Assembly (NCBI RefSeq): GCF_905171775.1
Contig: NC_053495.1
Location: 105,133,409 to 105,197,408 of the forward strand
From: Rana temporaria
Taxonomy: Eukaryota; Chordata; Amphibia; Anura; Ranidae
DNA length: 64,000 nt
Direction: 5' to 3'
Position 1 is the stretch's first letter. Every line of letters starts with the position of its first letter. Positions 10,605 through 21,344 of this stretch are shown here, one piece after another. A program made the translations under genes and the position numbers. The notes under the pieces were generated by a model that saw nothing but the letters and a program-made list of their open reading frames with translations, made no database searches and was not told where the DNA came from.

Positions 10605-13600
10605 CTAGCGAACCCTAACTCTCTCCGCATAGCTCCATGTTTTTTTGTATTCCTTCCATTTTGCCCATTTCTCCCTGTATTCACCGTTCCTTTCCAGGTA
10701 GCTATCCTTTAATTCTTCTAACCTGTACGTTTCCTCCACTTCGTCTATCCAGTTCCAGACATGTGGGCACTCCTTCTCCTGCCATTTTTTAGGAATAAGT
10801 TTCTTGGCTGCATTTAAGAGATGTGGAAGTAACGACTGCTTGTATTTTTTAACCCCTTCCGTACCGCCGTGAAAGAGCACGGCCCAGGGGTCTTTCTTTA
10901 TCTCCTCCCCCGTTATGGCCTTGATTTGACTCAGTATTGTGTCCCAGTAGTTTTGAATTTTTGGGCATAGCCACCATAGATGGGCCATCGTGCCTGTTTC
11001 TAAACAGCCCCTCCAGCACTCAGTGGGCTGGTTTACTTTAAATTTATTGGCTTTGTCTGGGGTTATGTACCACCCTGATAGGCACTTATAATTTGCTTCA
11101 GCAGTGCGAACATCAATTGCGGAAAAGTGGGTTAATTGAATGATCCTCTGAAAAGAATTTGTCCCTCTAGTGCTTCCTAACTGTCTTTCCCATTTCTCTA
11201 TAAAAGGTGCTTCTCCCCGAGACCCTATCTTAACCAGTATCCCGTAAAGTTTAGTGATTGTGCCCTTTGAATTCATCGATTTACAAATCCTCTCCAGTGG
11301 GGTCAGCTCCGCCTCCGTCCGTAATGGGCGGGGGAGGTGCCGCACAAAGTGATGTAATTGGGAATAATGCCACCTATCAAGATTCCAATAGTCCGTTTTG
11401 GCTTTCAAATCTCCGTAGGTCATTATATCACCATTTTTAATAATATCTCCTAAGTGCACAGTGTCCTCCCTAATCCAATTCCCTCCTATTTTATTTTCCC
11501 CTGGTGCAAAAAACGGATTTTCTTTTAAATTCATTAGGGGGGAGTTGAATTTCCCCTCTAGTTGTGCCTGAGTTCTATCCCACATTCTTAAAGTGAGTCG
11601 TGTAATGTCCTGTGTTTTGTGCTCTAATGCTCTATATTGTGCAGGGATCCATATGATATTGTTCAAATATTTGCTAGTTGACGCTTTCTCAATTTGTACC
11701 CATCTTTTATCTGGTCTATTCCGGGCCCATTCGACCGCCCGGGATAGAACCGCCGCTTTATAATAGCTTTTGATATCCGGAGCCGCTAGCCCGCCCTGCA
11801 TCTTTCCCTGTTTTAATATAGAAAGGGATATTCTATGCTTCCTGTTTTTCCATACATAGTTTAGTAGCAGGGTGTTAAGGATGCTCAGGAACTGCTGTGG
11901 GAGGGCGATTGGAACTAATAAAAATTTATAAAGAATTTTAGGGACTACCACCATCTTCAACATGTTGATGCGACCTATCCATGAAATTGGTTTATTTACT
12001 GTATTTTTTAATTCGTTCTTAATCTCGTTTAATAAGGGGACGTAGTTTATTTTATACATCTTCTGTACTGTATTTGCAAGTTTAATTCCCAAGTACTTTA
12101 GTTCTTTAGTCCAAGGATATGCGCAGACTTCCTTTACTGATCCTATCTCTCTTTTATTTAGATTAATGTTCAAAATTTCTGATTTGGTGACGTTGATTTT
12201 AAAGTTGGAGATGTCTCCGTAGTATTTCAATACTTTAGAGAGCTTTGGGATGGAATTGACCGGATTGGTTACGAAAAATAATATGTCGTCGGCAAAAGCC
12301 GATAATTTATGTTCCTCCACGTCTACTCTTACTCCGTTGATATCGGAATCCTTACGGATAGTAGCCAATAATGGCTCCAATGATAAAATAAAAAGAAGAG
12401 GGGACAGGGGACACCCCTGCCTAGTCCCATTTTTCATCTCGAATGATTCCGAGAGTGTCCCGTTTATTTTGATTTTTGCGGTGGGATGGAGGTACAATGT
12501 TTTAATCCACCGGGACATCCTGCCTCCTATCCCCATGGCAGTGAGGGTCTCCATCATGAGCCCCCAGTCTACCCTGTCAAAGGCTTTTTCAGCATCAACT
12601 GACAGGAGCAGACCGGGGGTCTCATTTTGCCTGATGGTCTGTAGCAAAAGGATTGCCCTAAGGCTATTATCTTTGCCCTCTCTGTTGGGGACAAAACCCA
12701 CTTGGTCAGGGTGCACCAACGAGTGCAAAGCCCCCTTCAAGCGTCCCGCCAATATTTTGGCAAACAGCTTGATGTCTGTATTTAACAGAGAAATGGGTCT
12801 GTACCCTGAACAGAGAGAGCTGTCTTTCCCCTCTTTTAAAATTAATGTAATCACGGCCGCCGTGGCTTCCCTGCTAGTTTCAAATTCCGATCCTAACCCA
12901 TTGAAATATTTGCACAGCCTTGGAATCAATATATTACTAAATTTTTTATAATACATTGTAGAGAATCCGTCCGGACCCGGGCTCTTACCACCCGCGATAG
13001 AGTTTAAGGCTGTTTTAATTTCTGCCTCCGTTATGGGGCAATCCATGTTCAAACTTGCCGTCTCATCCAATCTAGGGAGACCCGCCTTAGCAATGAAGTC
13101 TCTAGTCTCTTCCTCCCTTTCCCCTTTCTGCCAGCCACACTGTTTTATTGTATATAAGTCCTCATAATATTTTTTAAAGCTATCCGCAATTTCACTGGTT
13201 GCATAGACCAAATTTCCGTTTTTCCCTTTAATTTTTTCAATGTAGTTCCTAGTTTTCTTTTTTTGGGCCATTTTGGCTAGAAGCTTACTTGGTTTATTTC
13301 CCCATATGTACCTCTCCTTAGAGATGCAGTTTAGTTTATACCTTGCTTCCTGGTCCGCAATTTCCTTAAGTGCCTCTCTTTTCAGGGTTAAATTCTGGTA
13401 GGTCTCTTTTAATCTATGCTCTTTATGTTTGCGTTCGAGGGTCTCTATCTCTTTCCGAAGGGCAATGGTTTTACTTTTCCTTTCTACTTTTTTTTTAACC
13501 CCCTCCGCGATTAGTATTCCCCTTATGTATGCTTTATGCGTCTCCCACAAGATTGCACTGGAAATCCCTGCTGTGTCATTAATGAGGAAGAATTTTTCCA

Positions 13601-14405
13601 GTTCTGCCTCCACCCTTCTTGCCCCTTCTTCATCTCGGATCAGGCTGTCGTCTAGTCGCCACATCGGCCGCTGTTTCTTTTGTGCAGATAGTATGATTTT
13701 CATTGTTATTGGCGCATGGTCTGACACCGTTATAATTCCAATTTCTGTGTCTATAATAGAGTCAAGCAACCCATGATCCACTAAGATGTAGTCTATTCTA
13801 GAGTACGTTCCGTGGGGGGGGGAGAAAAATGTATAATCGTGTTCGTTTGGATGGAAGCTCCGCCAAACGTCTACTAGTTGACAATCATGTAACTTATGTT
13901 TAATTCTCTGAAGTTGCTCTGTTTTTGTCGCCCTCCCACGGAACGTACTGTCTTCTGTGGGATTGAGAACAAAATTTAGATCCCCCATCAGGATTATATG
14001 TCCTTCGGCAAAATTTATCAGTTTTCCCAGAATTTTGCCTAAGTATTTAATTGGGCGTATGTTTGGAGCGTATATATTTGCTAACGTGAATGTAATGTTA
14101 TCTAGCTTTATTTTGAGAAATAGGAATCTCCCTTCTGGGTCCGTTAGCCTCGCCTCAAGCGTGAATCCTAGACCCCTTGAAAACCCAATAGCCACCCCTC
14201 TTGCTCGTTTTGAGATAGAGTCGCCATAAAACCAAGTGGGGTACGCCAGGGAATATAGCTTAATATTTGCGTCTATGGTCAAATGGGATTCTTGAATAAA
14301 TACTACATCCGCTCTAAGTTGTTCAATCTCACCCAGAACTTTTAGTCTTTTGACCGCTGAATTTAAACCCTTTACGTTATAGGATAAAAATTTAACTTCT
14401 GTCAT
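10605..14405 (-). CDS. LINE A ORF2: endonuclease-reverse transcriptase
   Basis: The 1266-residue protein nicks target DNA and reverse-transcribes the element RNA at the nick. The apurinic-type endonuclease occupies residues ~1-240 (YNVKGLN near 9-15, the Glu of IQESH at 39, GDLN at 141-144, SRID ~202, SDH at 228-230). The reverse transcriptase follows (SPGPDG ~475, RPISLLNTDIKLFAKILA ~536, DAEKAFDRVDW ~604, RQGCPLSPLLF 662-672, catalytic FADD 704-707). A Cys/His cluster begins at C1130 (CWRGC...H...C), as in L1 ORF2. Length equals the usual ~1,270 residues of L1 ORF2, and there is no internal stop. The Met at 14405 starts the endonuclease domain at the expected distance. Whether it is active cannot be judged from sequence alone. 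Confidence 0.95.
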   Translation of the reverse strand: MTEVKFLSYNVKGLNSAVKRLKVLGEIEQLRADVVFIQESHLTIDANIKLYSLAYPTWFYGDSISKRARGVAIGFSRGLGFTLEARLTDPEGRFLFLKIKLDNITFTLANIYAPNIRPIKYLGKILGKLINFAEGHIILMGDLNFVLNPTEDSTFRGRATKTEQLQRIKHKLHDCQLVDVWRSFHPNEHDYTFFSPPHGTYSRIDYILVDHGLLDSIIDTEIGIITVSDHAPITMKIILSAQKKQRPMWRLDDSLIRDEEGARRVEAELEKFFLINDTAGISSAILWETHKAYIRGILIAEGVKKKVERKSKTIALRKEIETLERKHKEHRLKETYQNLTLKREALKEIADQEARYKLNCISKERYIWGNKPSKLLAKMAQKKKTRNYIEKIKGKNGNLVYATSEIADSFKKYYEDLYTIKQCGWQKGEREEETRDFIAKAGLPRLDETASLNMDCPITEAEIKTALNSIAGGKSPGPDGFSTMYYKKFSNILIPRLCKYFNGLGSEFETSREATAAVITLILKEGKDSSLCSGYRPISLLNTDIKLFAKILAGRLKGALHSLVHPDQVGFVPNREGKDNSLRAILLLQTIRQNETPGLLLSVDAEKAFDRVDWGLMMETLTAMGIGGRMSRWIKTLYLHPTAKIKINGTLSESFEMKNGTRQGCPLSPLLFILSLEPLLATIRKDSDINGVRVDVEEHKLSAFADDILFFVTNPVNSIPKLSKVLKYYGDISNFKINVTKSEILNINLNKREIGSVKEVCAYPWTKELKYLGIKLANTVQKMYKINYVPLLNEIKNELKNTVNKPISWIGRINMLKMVVVPKILYKFLLVPIALPQQFLSILNTLLLNYVWKNRKHRISLSILKQGKMQGGLAAPDIKSYYKAAVLSRAVEWARNRPDKRWVQIEKASTSKYLNNIIWIPAQYRALEHKTQDITRLTLRMWDRTQAQLEGKFNSPLMNLKENPFFAPGENKIGGNWIREDTVHLGDIIKNGDIMTYGDLKAKTDYWNLDRWHYSQLHHFVRHLPRPLRTEAELTPLERICKSMNSKGTITKLYGILVKIGSRGEAPFIEKWERQLGSTRGTNSFQRIIQLTHFSAIDVRTAEANYKCLSGWYITPDKANKFKVNQPTECWRGCLETGTMAHLWWLCPKIQNYWDTILSQIKAITGEEIKKDPWAVLFHGGTEGVKKYKQSLLPHLLNAAKKLIPKKWQEKECPHVWNWIDEVEETYRLEELKDSYLERNGEYREKWAKWKEYKKTWSYAERVRVR

Positions 14406-14824
14406 TTCCTATTGCTTGGTCGTTTCCTTATACATGCTGACCTTTCTAAGAGATCCCTTGGGAGCCATATTCCCATTTCCCTCCCTATTTTGGAGGGGGG
14501 GAGTGTTCTCTCCCCCTCCAAACCCACCCCCCCAACCCCCCCTCCTCTCCCCTTGCCTAGGCCAGTACATCGCCTCTGAACCATAGGGATCCTCGGTATC
14601 CCCTACCCGTTGGTTCTTTTGGATGAGGTGTGACCTCCCGCGCCCTTCCTCACACACTGTCCCCCGGAATTCCCCGGTGGCTCGATCTTATGTGTGTGGG
14701 GATACAGATCCGCACCGCATCGTTCCCCCGTCTAGTCCCCCTCCCTCCGCCCCCCCCCCACCCCTCCCGTCTCTCTATGCCCGTTTTCTGAGAGCCCCCT
14801 CTGGGGGTAGCTTTTTTCTAATCG
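14406..14824 (-). other. LINE A inter-ORF spacer
   Basis: A 419-bp region between ORF1 and ORF2. Its + strand contains runs of C/T, hence purine runs on the coding strand. No third ORF is convincing. Confidence 0.6.
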
Positions 14825-15805
14825 CTATTCCTCCCATCCAGGTAATGCGATCACCGGGATGTCCAATTTGTGACAAAACCCCCCCAGATCTTCCGGAAAT
14901 GTTAGTTTAGCTGACACTCCCTCTTTGTATCCAATCAGGCAGGCTGGGAACCCCCATTGATAGGTAATGTTGGATTTACGCATCTGTTCCAGTAAGGGTT
15001 TTAAATGCCTTCTCCTAACCAGGGTTTCCCAGGCCAAGTCTGTATAGATCTGAATCTCAGTCCCCTCAAATAGTAAGGGGGGCTTTCTTCTCAGTTTCTG
15101 CCATATTTCTTCTTTGTCTTCGAAGTGCCTGAACCTGACGATTATATCCCTTTCCCATTTGCTTCCTCCCTCCCTGGCCTTTCCCACTCGGTGTGCTCGT
15201 TCTATTTTTAAGGGGCCTTCCCTCCCGTTGTTTAGGAGGGGTAGGAACAAGTCATTAAGAATTTTCCTCAGGTCTTCCCCTTTCTCTTCCCTAACCGCCC
15301 TAATCCTTAAATTTTGCCTTCTGTTACGGTTCTCGTAATCTTCCAGTCGGTATTGCAACAGCCTCTGGTTTTGTTTCATAATTAGATGTTGGTTATTTAA
15401 TTCTTTGATTACTAGATCCTGCTTTCCTATCTTTTTCTCGGCTTCCTCCACCCGTTCTAACGTATGAAATAGATCCGTTCTTAAAGTGGAAATTTCCTGT
15501 CTTATTGCATTCTCCAATCTCCTGAGCATAGTGTCCATTTCTCCCTTAGAGGGGATGTGGGAGTCCGAGCAAAGGTCTTCCATTTGGCCTGTTACTTGTT
15601 CAAGTTCCACTGACGTATCCGCACTCGGGGTTTCCGCCCCCCCTGCTCCCTTTTTATTTGTCCCCGTTTTTTCTGTTTTTTCAGTTTTTTTTACCAAGCC
15701 AGGGCTCTTCGCACTGCCTTCCGACGTCATATAGTGTCTGATCGTGCTGGTGGTGGCAGTGTCTTTAGGGATTTTAGGGGCAGCGCCCCTTGTTGATCTG
15801 TTCAT
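14825..15805 (-). CDS. LINE A ORF1: L1-type RNA-binding protein
   Basis: 326 residues. After a disordered, Ser/Thr/Lys-rich N-terminus (~1-95), residues ~100-165 form a coiled coil (regular Leu/Ile with E/K/R: LRTDLFHTLERVEEAEKKIG). It is followed by the conserved L1 ORF1 core: ENRNRRQNLRIRAV at the start of the RRM, IERAHRVG, RDIIVRF, then the C-terminal domain with LKPLLEQMR and the aromatic tail. L1 ORF1 proteins trimerise and coat the element RNA, acting as chaperone. The ORF is intact and precedes ORF2 by 419 bp on the same strand, as in other L1/Tx1 elements. Confidence 0.92.
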   Translation of the reverse strand: MNRSTRGAAPKIPKDTATTSTIRHYMTSEGSAKSPGLVKKTEKTEKTGTNKKGAGGAETPSADTSVELEQVTGQMEDLCSDSHIPSKGEMDTMLRRLENAIRQEISTLRTDLFHTLERVEEAEKKIGKQDLVIKELNNQHLIMKQNQRLLQYRLEDYENRNRRQNLRIRAVREEKGEDLRKILNDLFLPLLNNGREGPLKIERAHRVGKAREGGSKWERDIIVRFRHFEDKEEIWQKLRRKPPLLFEGTEIQIYTDLAWETLVRRRHLKPLLEQMRKSNITYQWGFPACLIGYKEGVSAKLTFPEDLGGFCHKLDIPVIALPGWEE

Positions 15806-17648
15806 ATTGTGTTTCTTTATCGCTCTAATGCGTTTTCCCAGTTTGAGGGGGGGGCGGAGAGCTATGCTCCCCCCCCCTTTTTTTTTTTTTTAAAGGGGGT
15901 TTTTATATATTTTTTTTTTTTTTTTTTTAAACCGCCCTGGGGGGGTACTTTGAGGAGGTTTCGGGGGTATTAATTAACCCCTGCTGTAATCCAAAGTTTA
16001 AGGAAAGGTCAGGGAGTTCATCCGTTTGTACAATGATTGATTTCAACCCGGTGGGATGCTCACCCACTGGTAGAAACCCGACTCCCCCTGATGCGATTAA
16101 GGCTTTGCTAAAAGTCCTGCCCCTGCCGATAGCCTTGCGGCTTTCATTAGGCAGAAGGCAGAGGGCCAATGGAGAGGGTCGTAATTGAACCCCCTTTTTT
16201 TTTTTTTTTAAGACGTCAAATCTATATACTTTCAAGTTGCAGGTACCACCCCACCTAAGTTTGCGCAGTGTGTGAGCTGAGGACTTGAGGTCTTGCTGAA
16301 GTTAGATCGTTATTTAGTAAAGTGCGCTCTTATCCTATTTTGGGCAGGTAACCCCCCCTTACCCAATGATATGGGATATATTGCTAGACGTCCCCTCTGG
16401 TGACTATGTAGGGTCAGGCGTAAGATCTAGAGCTTTTCCCATTCACTACCAAGTTAAGTGTCCGCGGTATGAAAGTCAGTCACCTTATGGATGCCATAAT
16501 TCCCCAAGAGAAAGATGACCATGGAATTTAAATAAGGCGTGCGCAGACTCGTTAGTAGGATCAGACGCAGAATCTAATACTTTCTGCTGGTCCGCCGAGG
16601 TAGATATCCGCCCAATGTAGGACAATCAGCTCGTGGGTGCATTAATTCTGAACCGACATGGGCACAGATAATTAGATAGGGCACGTGCTGGTTGGATAGG
16701 AGAGACCAGAGTAGAGTCTGCTGCTTTTTTTTTTTTTTTTTTTACAAGTCAGCCCTGGGAAGTGACCGCAGTATGTAAGACAATCAACTCCTGAATGCAT
16801 TAAAACAATACCGATCCATGCACATATAGTGGATTAAAGCTTATGCCGGGAGATTTAAAAAGTCAGACGCAGAGTCAAGTGCTTTACTACTAGTCCGCCA
16901 GGGTAAATGCCCACCGTGTGGGGGACAGTCGACTCAAAGAAGCTTTAATTCCACTGCCAGTACGTGTGCATTCAGTAGCACGATCATTTATTAATGATAA
17001 GTGTCCCTCTGAGATAAATGGGAGTACCACGTTGCACGTGGACTCGCTTAAAATAGTTCTCCTATGCGCTTATTTAGTCAACCTTAAAGGCTTGGGGCAT
17101 GCGATTTATATGTCCAGGTTACTCTCCTTTCTGAGTACAGTTCATATTTCTGGGACCCTGGTAGGCAAAGAGCAAGTACCGCAAAAACATTAAGCAAAAA
17201 TCAGCAAACCAGCAAGAGCAAAAGCAATTCAAATGAGGGCTGCATGTTACCAGACTTGCCGCGCACTGCAGATCCACTCCTCCGATTTCATGTCCGATCA
17301 GCTGTAGTCAGTGTGTACAGCGGGAAGAGGGGGGCTGCCCCCACGCCTTAGGGGGGGGCTTCCCTACTCCTCCCCGTACCTTACCTTGCCCGAGTCTCGT
17401 GGGGGTAAGTGGGGGGTGACGGAAGGCGGGCCTCCACCGGAGAGCGGAGACGGCAGGTGGACTCAGCGGTATGGATGGACTATCCGCTCGGCGGGCTCCT
17501 TCTGTGCGGCGCAGCCGCTGACACTGGGCCTCCTCCGGGTCTCTGTCCTCCCATCTCCCAATGCGCTGTCGGATCCGTGGCGCGGACGGCTCCTCCCTCG
17601 GACGTGCGTGTGTCACGTACACCACGTCATCCCGTGACCTCCCTCTGT
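15806..17648 (-). promoter_or_regulatory. LINE A 5' UTR with ~150-bp monomers
   Basis: The 1.84 kb upstream of ORF1 should contain the element's internal promoter. At least four degenerate units start on the + strand at about 16413, 16562, 16710 and 16864. Each opens with CAGRCGYARARTCTARNRCTTT-like sequence and carries a GACAATCAGCTC ... GCATTAATTC-like block near its middle. The spacing of 148-154 bp recalls the promoter monomers of mouse L1. The distal part (17300-17640 on the + strand) is GC-rich. Promoter function is inferred from position. Confidence 0.6.
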
Positions 17649-17943
17649 ATCTGATTGGTTCTAAGGAGTTTTAGACACACAGTAATGACAGCTTAGACCA
17701 CCGTGAGAAAGCTCCCAGTACGATGGTTATAAGGAAACAGGAAACCAGGAAGTGTGGAGATCACAGCAGAATTACAGCTACTTCAAAGCAAAAACGAACA
17801 ATGAGGACATGAAACCAGTACTGCAGTAAGGTAAAGGAAGCTATTTAGCTAAAAAAAAAAATTCCTTTAGTGACCCTTTAAGTTGAATTTGTACGTCAGA
17901 ACAGTTACATTTTTTAAGTGTAACTCCAGTCAAAATAATCATT

Positions 17944-18641
17944 GGGCTAGATTCACATAGATTAGCGGATCTTTAGATCCGCGTAATCTATGTGATTTAC
18001 GATCTGCCGGCGCAATTTTGCCAGGCTAGTGCAGTATTCACAAAGCACTTACCTCCAAACTTGCGCCGGCGGATCGTAACTCCCCCGGCGGAATTCAAAT
18101 TCCGCGGCTAGGGGGAGTGTACAATTTAAAGCAGGCGCGTCCCTGTGCCGATTTAACTGCGCATGCGCCGCCGGCGAAATGATGTCGCTAGGACGTCATT
18201 GTTTTCGGCGTTAACGTAAATTACGGCCATCCGTATTCGCGTCCGACTTACGCAAACGACGTAAAGATTCAAAACTCGACGCGGGAACGACAACCATACT
18301 TAACATTAGCTACCCCTCATATAGCAGGGGTAACTATCCGTCAGAAAAAGCCGAACGCAAACAACATAAAAAAAAAGCGACGGGCGGGCGTTCGTTTCTG
18401 AATCGGCGTATCTCCTCATTTGCATATTCGTCGCAAGTAAAACCTGAAACGCCACCTAGCGGACAGCGGAAGATTGCAGCCTAAGATCCGACGGTGTAAG
18501 TCACTTACACCAGTCGGATCTAAGGGAGATCTATGCGTAACTGATTCTTATGAATCAGTCGCATAGATCCGACCGTCGCATCTCAGAGATACGACGGCGT
18601 ATCAGGAGATACGCCGTCGTATCTCTTTGTGAATCTGGCCC
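17944..18641. mobile_element. Harbinger-like MITE (GGGCCAGATTCAC family)
   Basis: It starts GGGCTAGATTCACATAGATT and ends AGATACGCCGTCGTATCTCTTTGTGAATCTGGCCC. The terminal inverted repeat is imperfect and the interior is rich in CpG and in TACGACG/CGTCGTA words. The same family occurs at 19609, 20645, 45713 and 50885. The interior shares ACGTAAATTACG and GACTTACGCAAACGACGTAA with those copies. No coding capacity. The superfamily is inferred from short (~3-bp) duplications at a sister copy. Confidence 0.75.
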
Positions 18642-19608
18642 AGTGTCTGGAAAGCATAGGGAAGTGTTTACACCCCTATAACATTTGTTTTGCTGTCTGT
18701 GTCCCTATTCAGAAAATTTTACCTCACCTTCTCTCAATATGACAATTGGATTTTTAAAGTTGTTGTGGAAAGAAGGATTCCTATATCTTTTTCAAGCTAT
18801 ACCCATTGTTATCCCCAGTATATTTTTTAGAAATATCCACACACTATTCACAAAATGTATTTGGGCACATAGACACGCAAGGATTAGAAGGACACTCTTG
18901 ATGTTGCCAAAACAATATGGGGGACTAGCGATCTGTACAAATATTATCAGGCAGCCTTAGTAAGCCGAATGATCAACTGGTACTTACATGGGGATTTAAA
19001 AATCTGGCCAAGATTAGAACAAGCATAGAGTAGGGAGTTACTGCATAGAGCACCATGGTGCTTCAGTGATCTCCCATCCATGACCAAGTCACACCCAACC
19101 ATAAGACCAATATTACGCATATGCAATAATATTTTTGCCAAGGGTAAGCTATCCTTAAGGGATTGACCCCTGGTCCTTGTCCTGGGGAACCCACAATTAA
19201 TTTTAGGTCTACGGAAGGGATCCTTTGACATATTGATAAAGCTGGAATTATATCAGGACTCACATTTTTTAAGGGCAGGATGTTGGCCTACAGTTCAGGA
19301 ACTGACAGACAGAAATGGTCCTTTTCAATTAGACTTTTGGCGGGTGGTACAATTAAGATTTTTTTTTACATACTATGGGTCCTCCTGAATCTGAATTTGA
19401 GAAGTATTGTATGTAAATAGGACCACTTTTGCATATGCTCTCTAAGAGGTATGCATTATTGGTCAAACCAATGGAGAATGACGCCCCGTACACACAATCG
19501 GTTTTCCCGTCGGAAAATGTCAGATGAGAGGTTTTGGTTGGGAATTCCGACCATGTGCAAGCTCCACCTGACTTTTTCCAACGGAAAAAACTGCCAGAAA
19601 AAGACAGA

Positions 19609-20349
19609 GGCCCAGATTCCGATACAAATGTGTATCTTTATGCGGGCGTAGCGTATCTCCTATACGCTACGCCACCGTAACTTTGTGAGCCACGTATGGT
19701 ATTCAGAAAGATTCTGCGCCCAAAGTTACAGCGGCGTAGCGTATAAGGGCCGGCGTAAGCCCACCTAATTCAAATGTTGAAGATGTGGGCGTGTTTTATT
19801 TAAATTATGTGTGACCCCCACGTAATTGACGTTTCTAACGAACGGCTCATGCACCGTCCGTGAACGTATCCCAGTGCGCATGCTCCAAATAACGCCGCAA
19901 TAGTCAATGCTTTCGACGTGAATGTAAATTACGCACAGCCCTATTCGCGAACGACTTACGCAAACAAGGTAATCGACGGAAAATTCGACGCTGCCCCGAC
20001 GTCCATACTTAACATTGCGTACGCCTCATATAGCAGGGGTAACTTTACGCCAGAAATAGGCTTACGTAAACAACGTAAAAAAATGCGCCCGGGCGCACGT
20101 ACGTTTCTGAATCGGCGTATCTAGGTCATTTGCATATTCTATGCGGAAATCTACGGAAGCGCCCCTAGCGGCCAGCGTAAAATTGCACACAATTATACAC
20201 CGGCGTATGCAAGTTACGTCGGCGGAGGAAGCCTATTTTTTAAGCGTATCTGCCTTTGAGAATCGGCGTAAGGATACGACGGTACAGTTTTTAAATTACG
20301 GCGGGGTATCTGGAGATACACTGCCGTAAATGGTATCTGAATCTGGGCC
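19609..20349. mobile_element. MITE, GGCCCAGATTC family
   Basis: The ends are GGCCCAGATTCCGATAC and GTATCTGAATCTGGGCC, with the triplet AGA directly repeated on both sides (19606-19608, 20350-20352), as expected for a 3-bp Harbinger-type duplication. The interior carries the CGTAGCGTATCTCCTATACG words shared by the family. Confidence 0.75.
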
Positions 20350-20644
20350 AGAGAGTAGGATTTCCCTGTACACAAGACCGGATTTCCCGTCGGAAAAACA
20401 TCCAACTTTTTTCCGCTCAAGCTTGTCTTGCATGCACACGGTCACACAAAAGTTCTCTGAACTTTCGAGCGTTAAGAACGCGGTGACGTACAACACTACG
20501 ATGAGGGGAGAAAAATAAGTTCAATGCTTGCGAGCATGCGTCAAATTGTTTCCGAGCATGCATGTTTTTTTTCCCGTCGGAATTCCAGACAGGCTAACTG
20601 TTTTTCCGCTGGGAATTTTTTCCATCTGGGAAAATAGAGAACCT

Positions 20645-21344
20645 GGGGGTAGATTCAGATAGATCAGCGGGTCTTTAGATCCGCCAGCACAAGTTTTTTA
20701 GGCAAGTGCTGTATTCAGAAAGCACTTGCCTCTAAAGTTGCGCCGGCGGATTGTAAATCCCCCGGCGGAATTCAAATTCCGCGGCTAAGTGGAGTTTACT
20801 ATTTAAATCAGGCGCGTCCCCGCGCCGATCATACTGTGCATGCGCCACCGGCTAAATTTCCCAGCGTGCATTGCTCCAAATGACGTCGCTAGGACGTCAT
20901 TGGTTTCGACATGTACGTAAATTACGTCCATCGTATTCGCGAACGACTTACGCAAGCGACGTAAAAAATTCAAAACTCGGCGCGGGAACGACGGCCATAC
21001 TTAACATAGATACGCCGCATATAGCAGGGGTAACTATCCACCGGAAAAAGCCAAACGCAAACAACGTAAAAAAAAAGCGACGGGGGGGGGCGTTCGTTTC
21101 TGAATCGGCGGATCTCCTCATTTGCATATTCGTCGCGTATACAAATGGAAGCACCACCTAGCGGCCAGTGGGAGATTGCAGCCTAAGATCCGACGGTGTA
21201 AGTCACTTACACCTGTCGGATCTTAGGGAGATCTATGCGGAACCTGATTCTATGAATCACCCGCATAGATCCGACCGTCGGATCTCAGAGATATGACGGC
21301 CTATCAGGAGATACGCCGTCGTATCTCTATCTGAATCTGCCCCC
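20645..21344. mobile_element. MITE, GGGGGTAGATTCAG family
   Basis: GGGGGTAGATTCAGATAGA at the left and TCTATCTGAATCTGCCCCC at the right form the terminal inverted repeat. Most of the interior matches the copy at 17944-18641 in the same orientation, so the two are close relatives. Confidence 0.75.

Larger units (their letters stand above)
10095..17648 (-). mobile_element. LINE A: full-length L1/Tx1-type element
   Basis: A 7.55-kb non-LTR retrotransposon on the minus strand, bounded by the perfect 14-bp target duplication ATCTGATTGGTTCT (10081-10094 and 17649-17662). On the coding strand it runs: a 5' UTR of about 1.84 kb, ORF1 (326 aa), a 419-bp gap, ORF2 (1266 aa), a ~0.5-kb 3' UTR and a poly(A) tail (the T run at ~10095-10122). 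Both ORFs are open throughout. Intact ORFs, an A tail and a perfect duplication make this a young insertion and a candidate for a retrotransposition-competent copy. It lies in a T2-like MITE. Confidence 0.92.
9835..17881. mobile_element. T2-like MITE split by LINE A
   Basis: TTAAAGGGTCACTAAAGGAA at 9835 is mirrored by TTCCTTTAGTGACCCTTTAA ending at 17881, again with terminal TTAA. The two half-elements (9835-10094 and 17649-17881) together make about 480 bp once the LINE and one copy of its target duplication are removed. The TTAAAGGG terminus is the T2-type signature. It has no ORF of its own. Confidence 0.85.

Noticed and set aside
12250..12951. 233-codon plus-strand frame
   Set aside because: Antisense shadow of the intact LINE A ORF2 on the minus strand.
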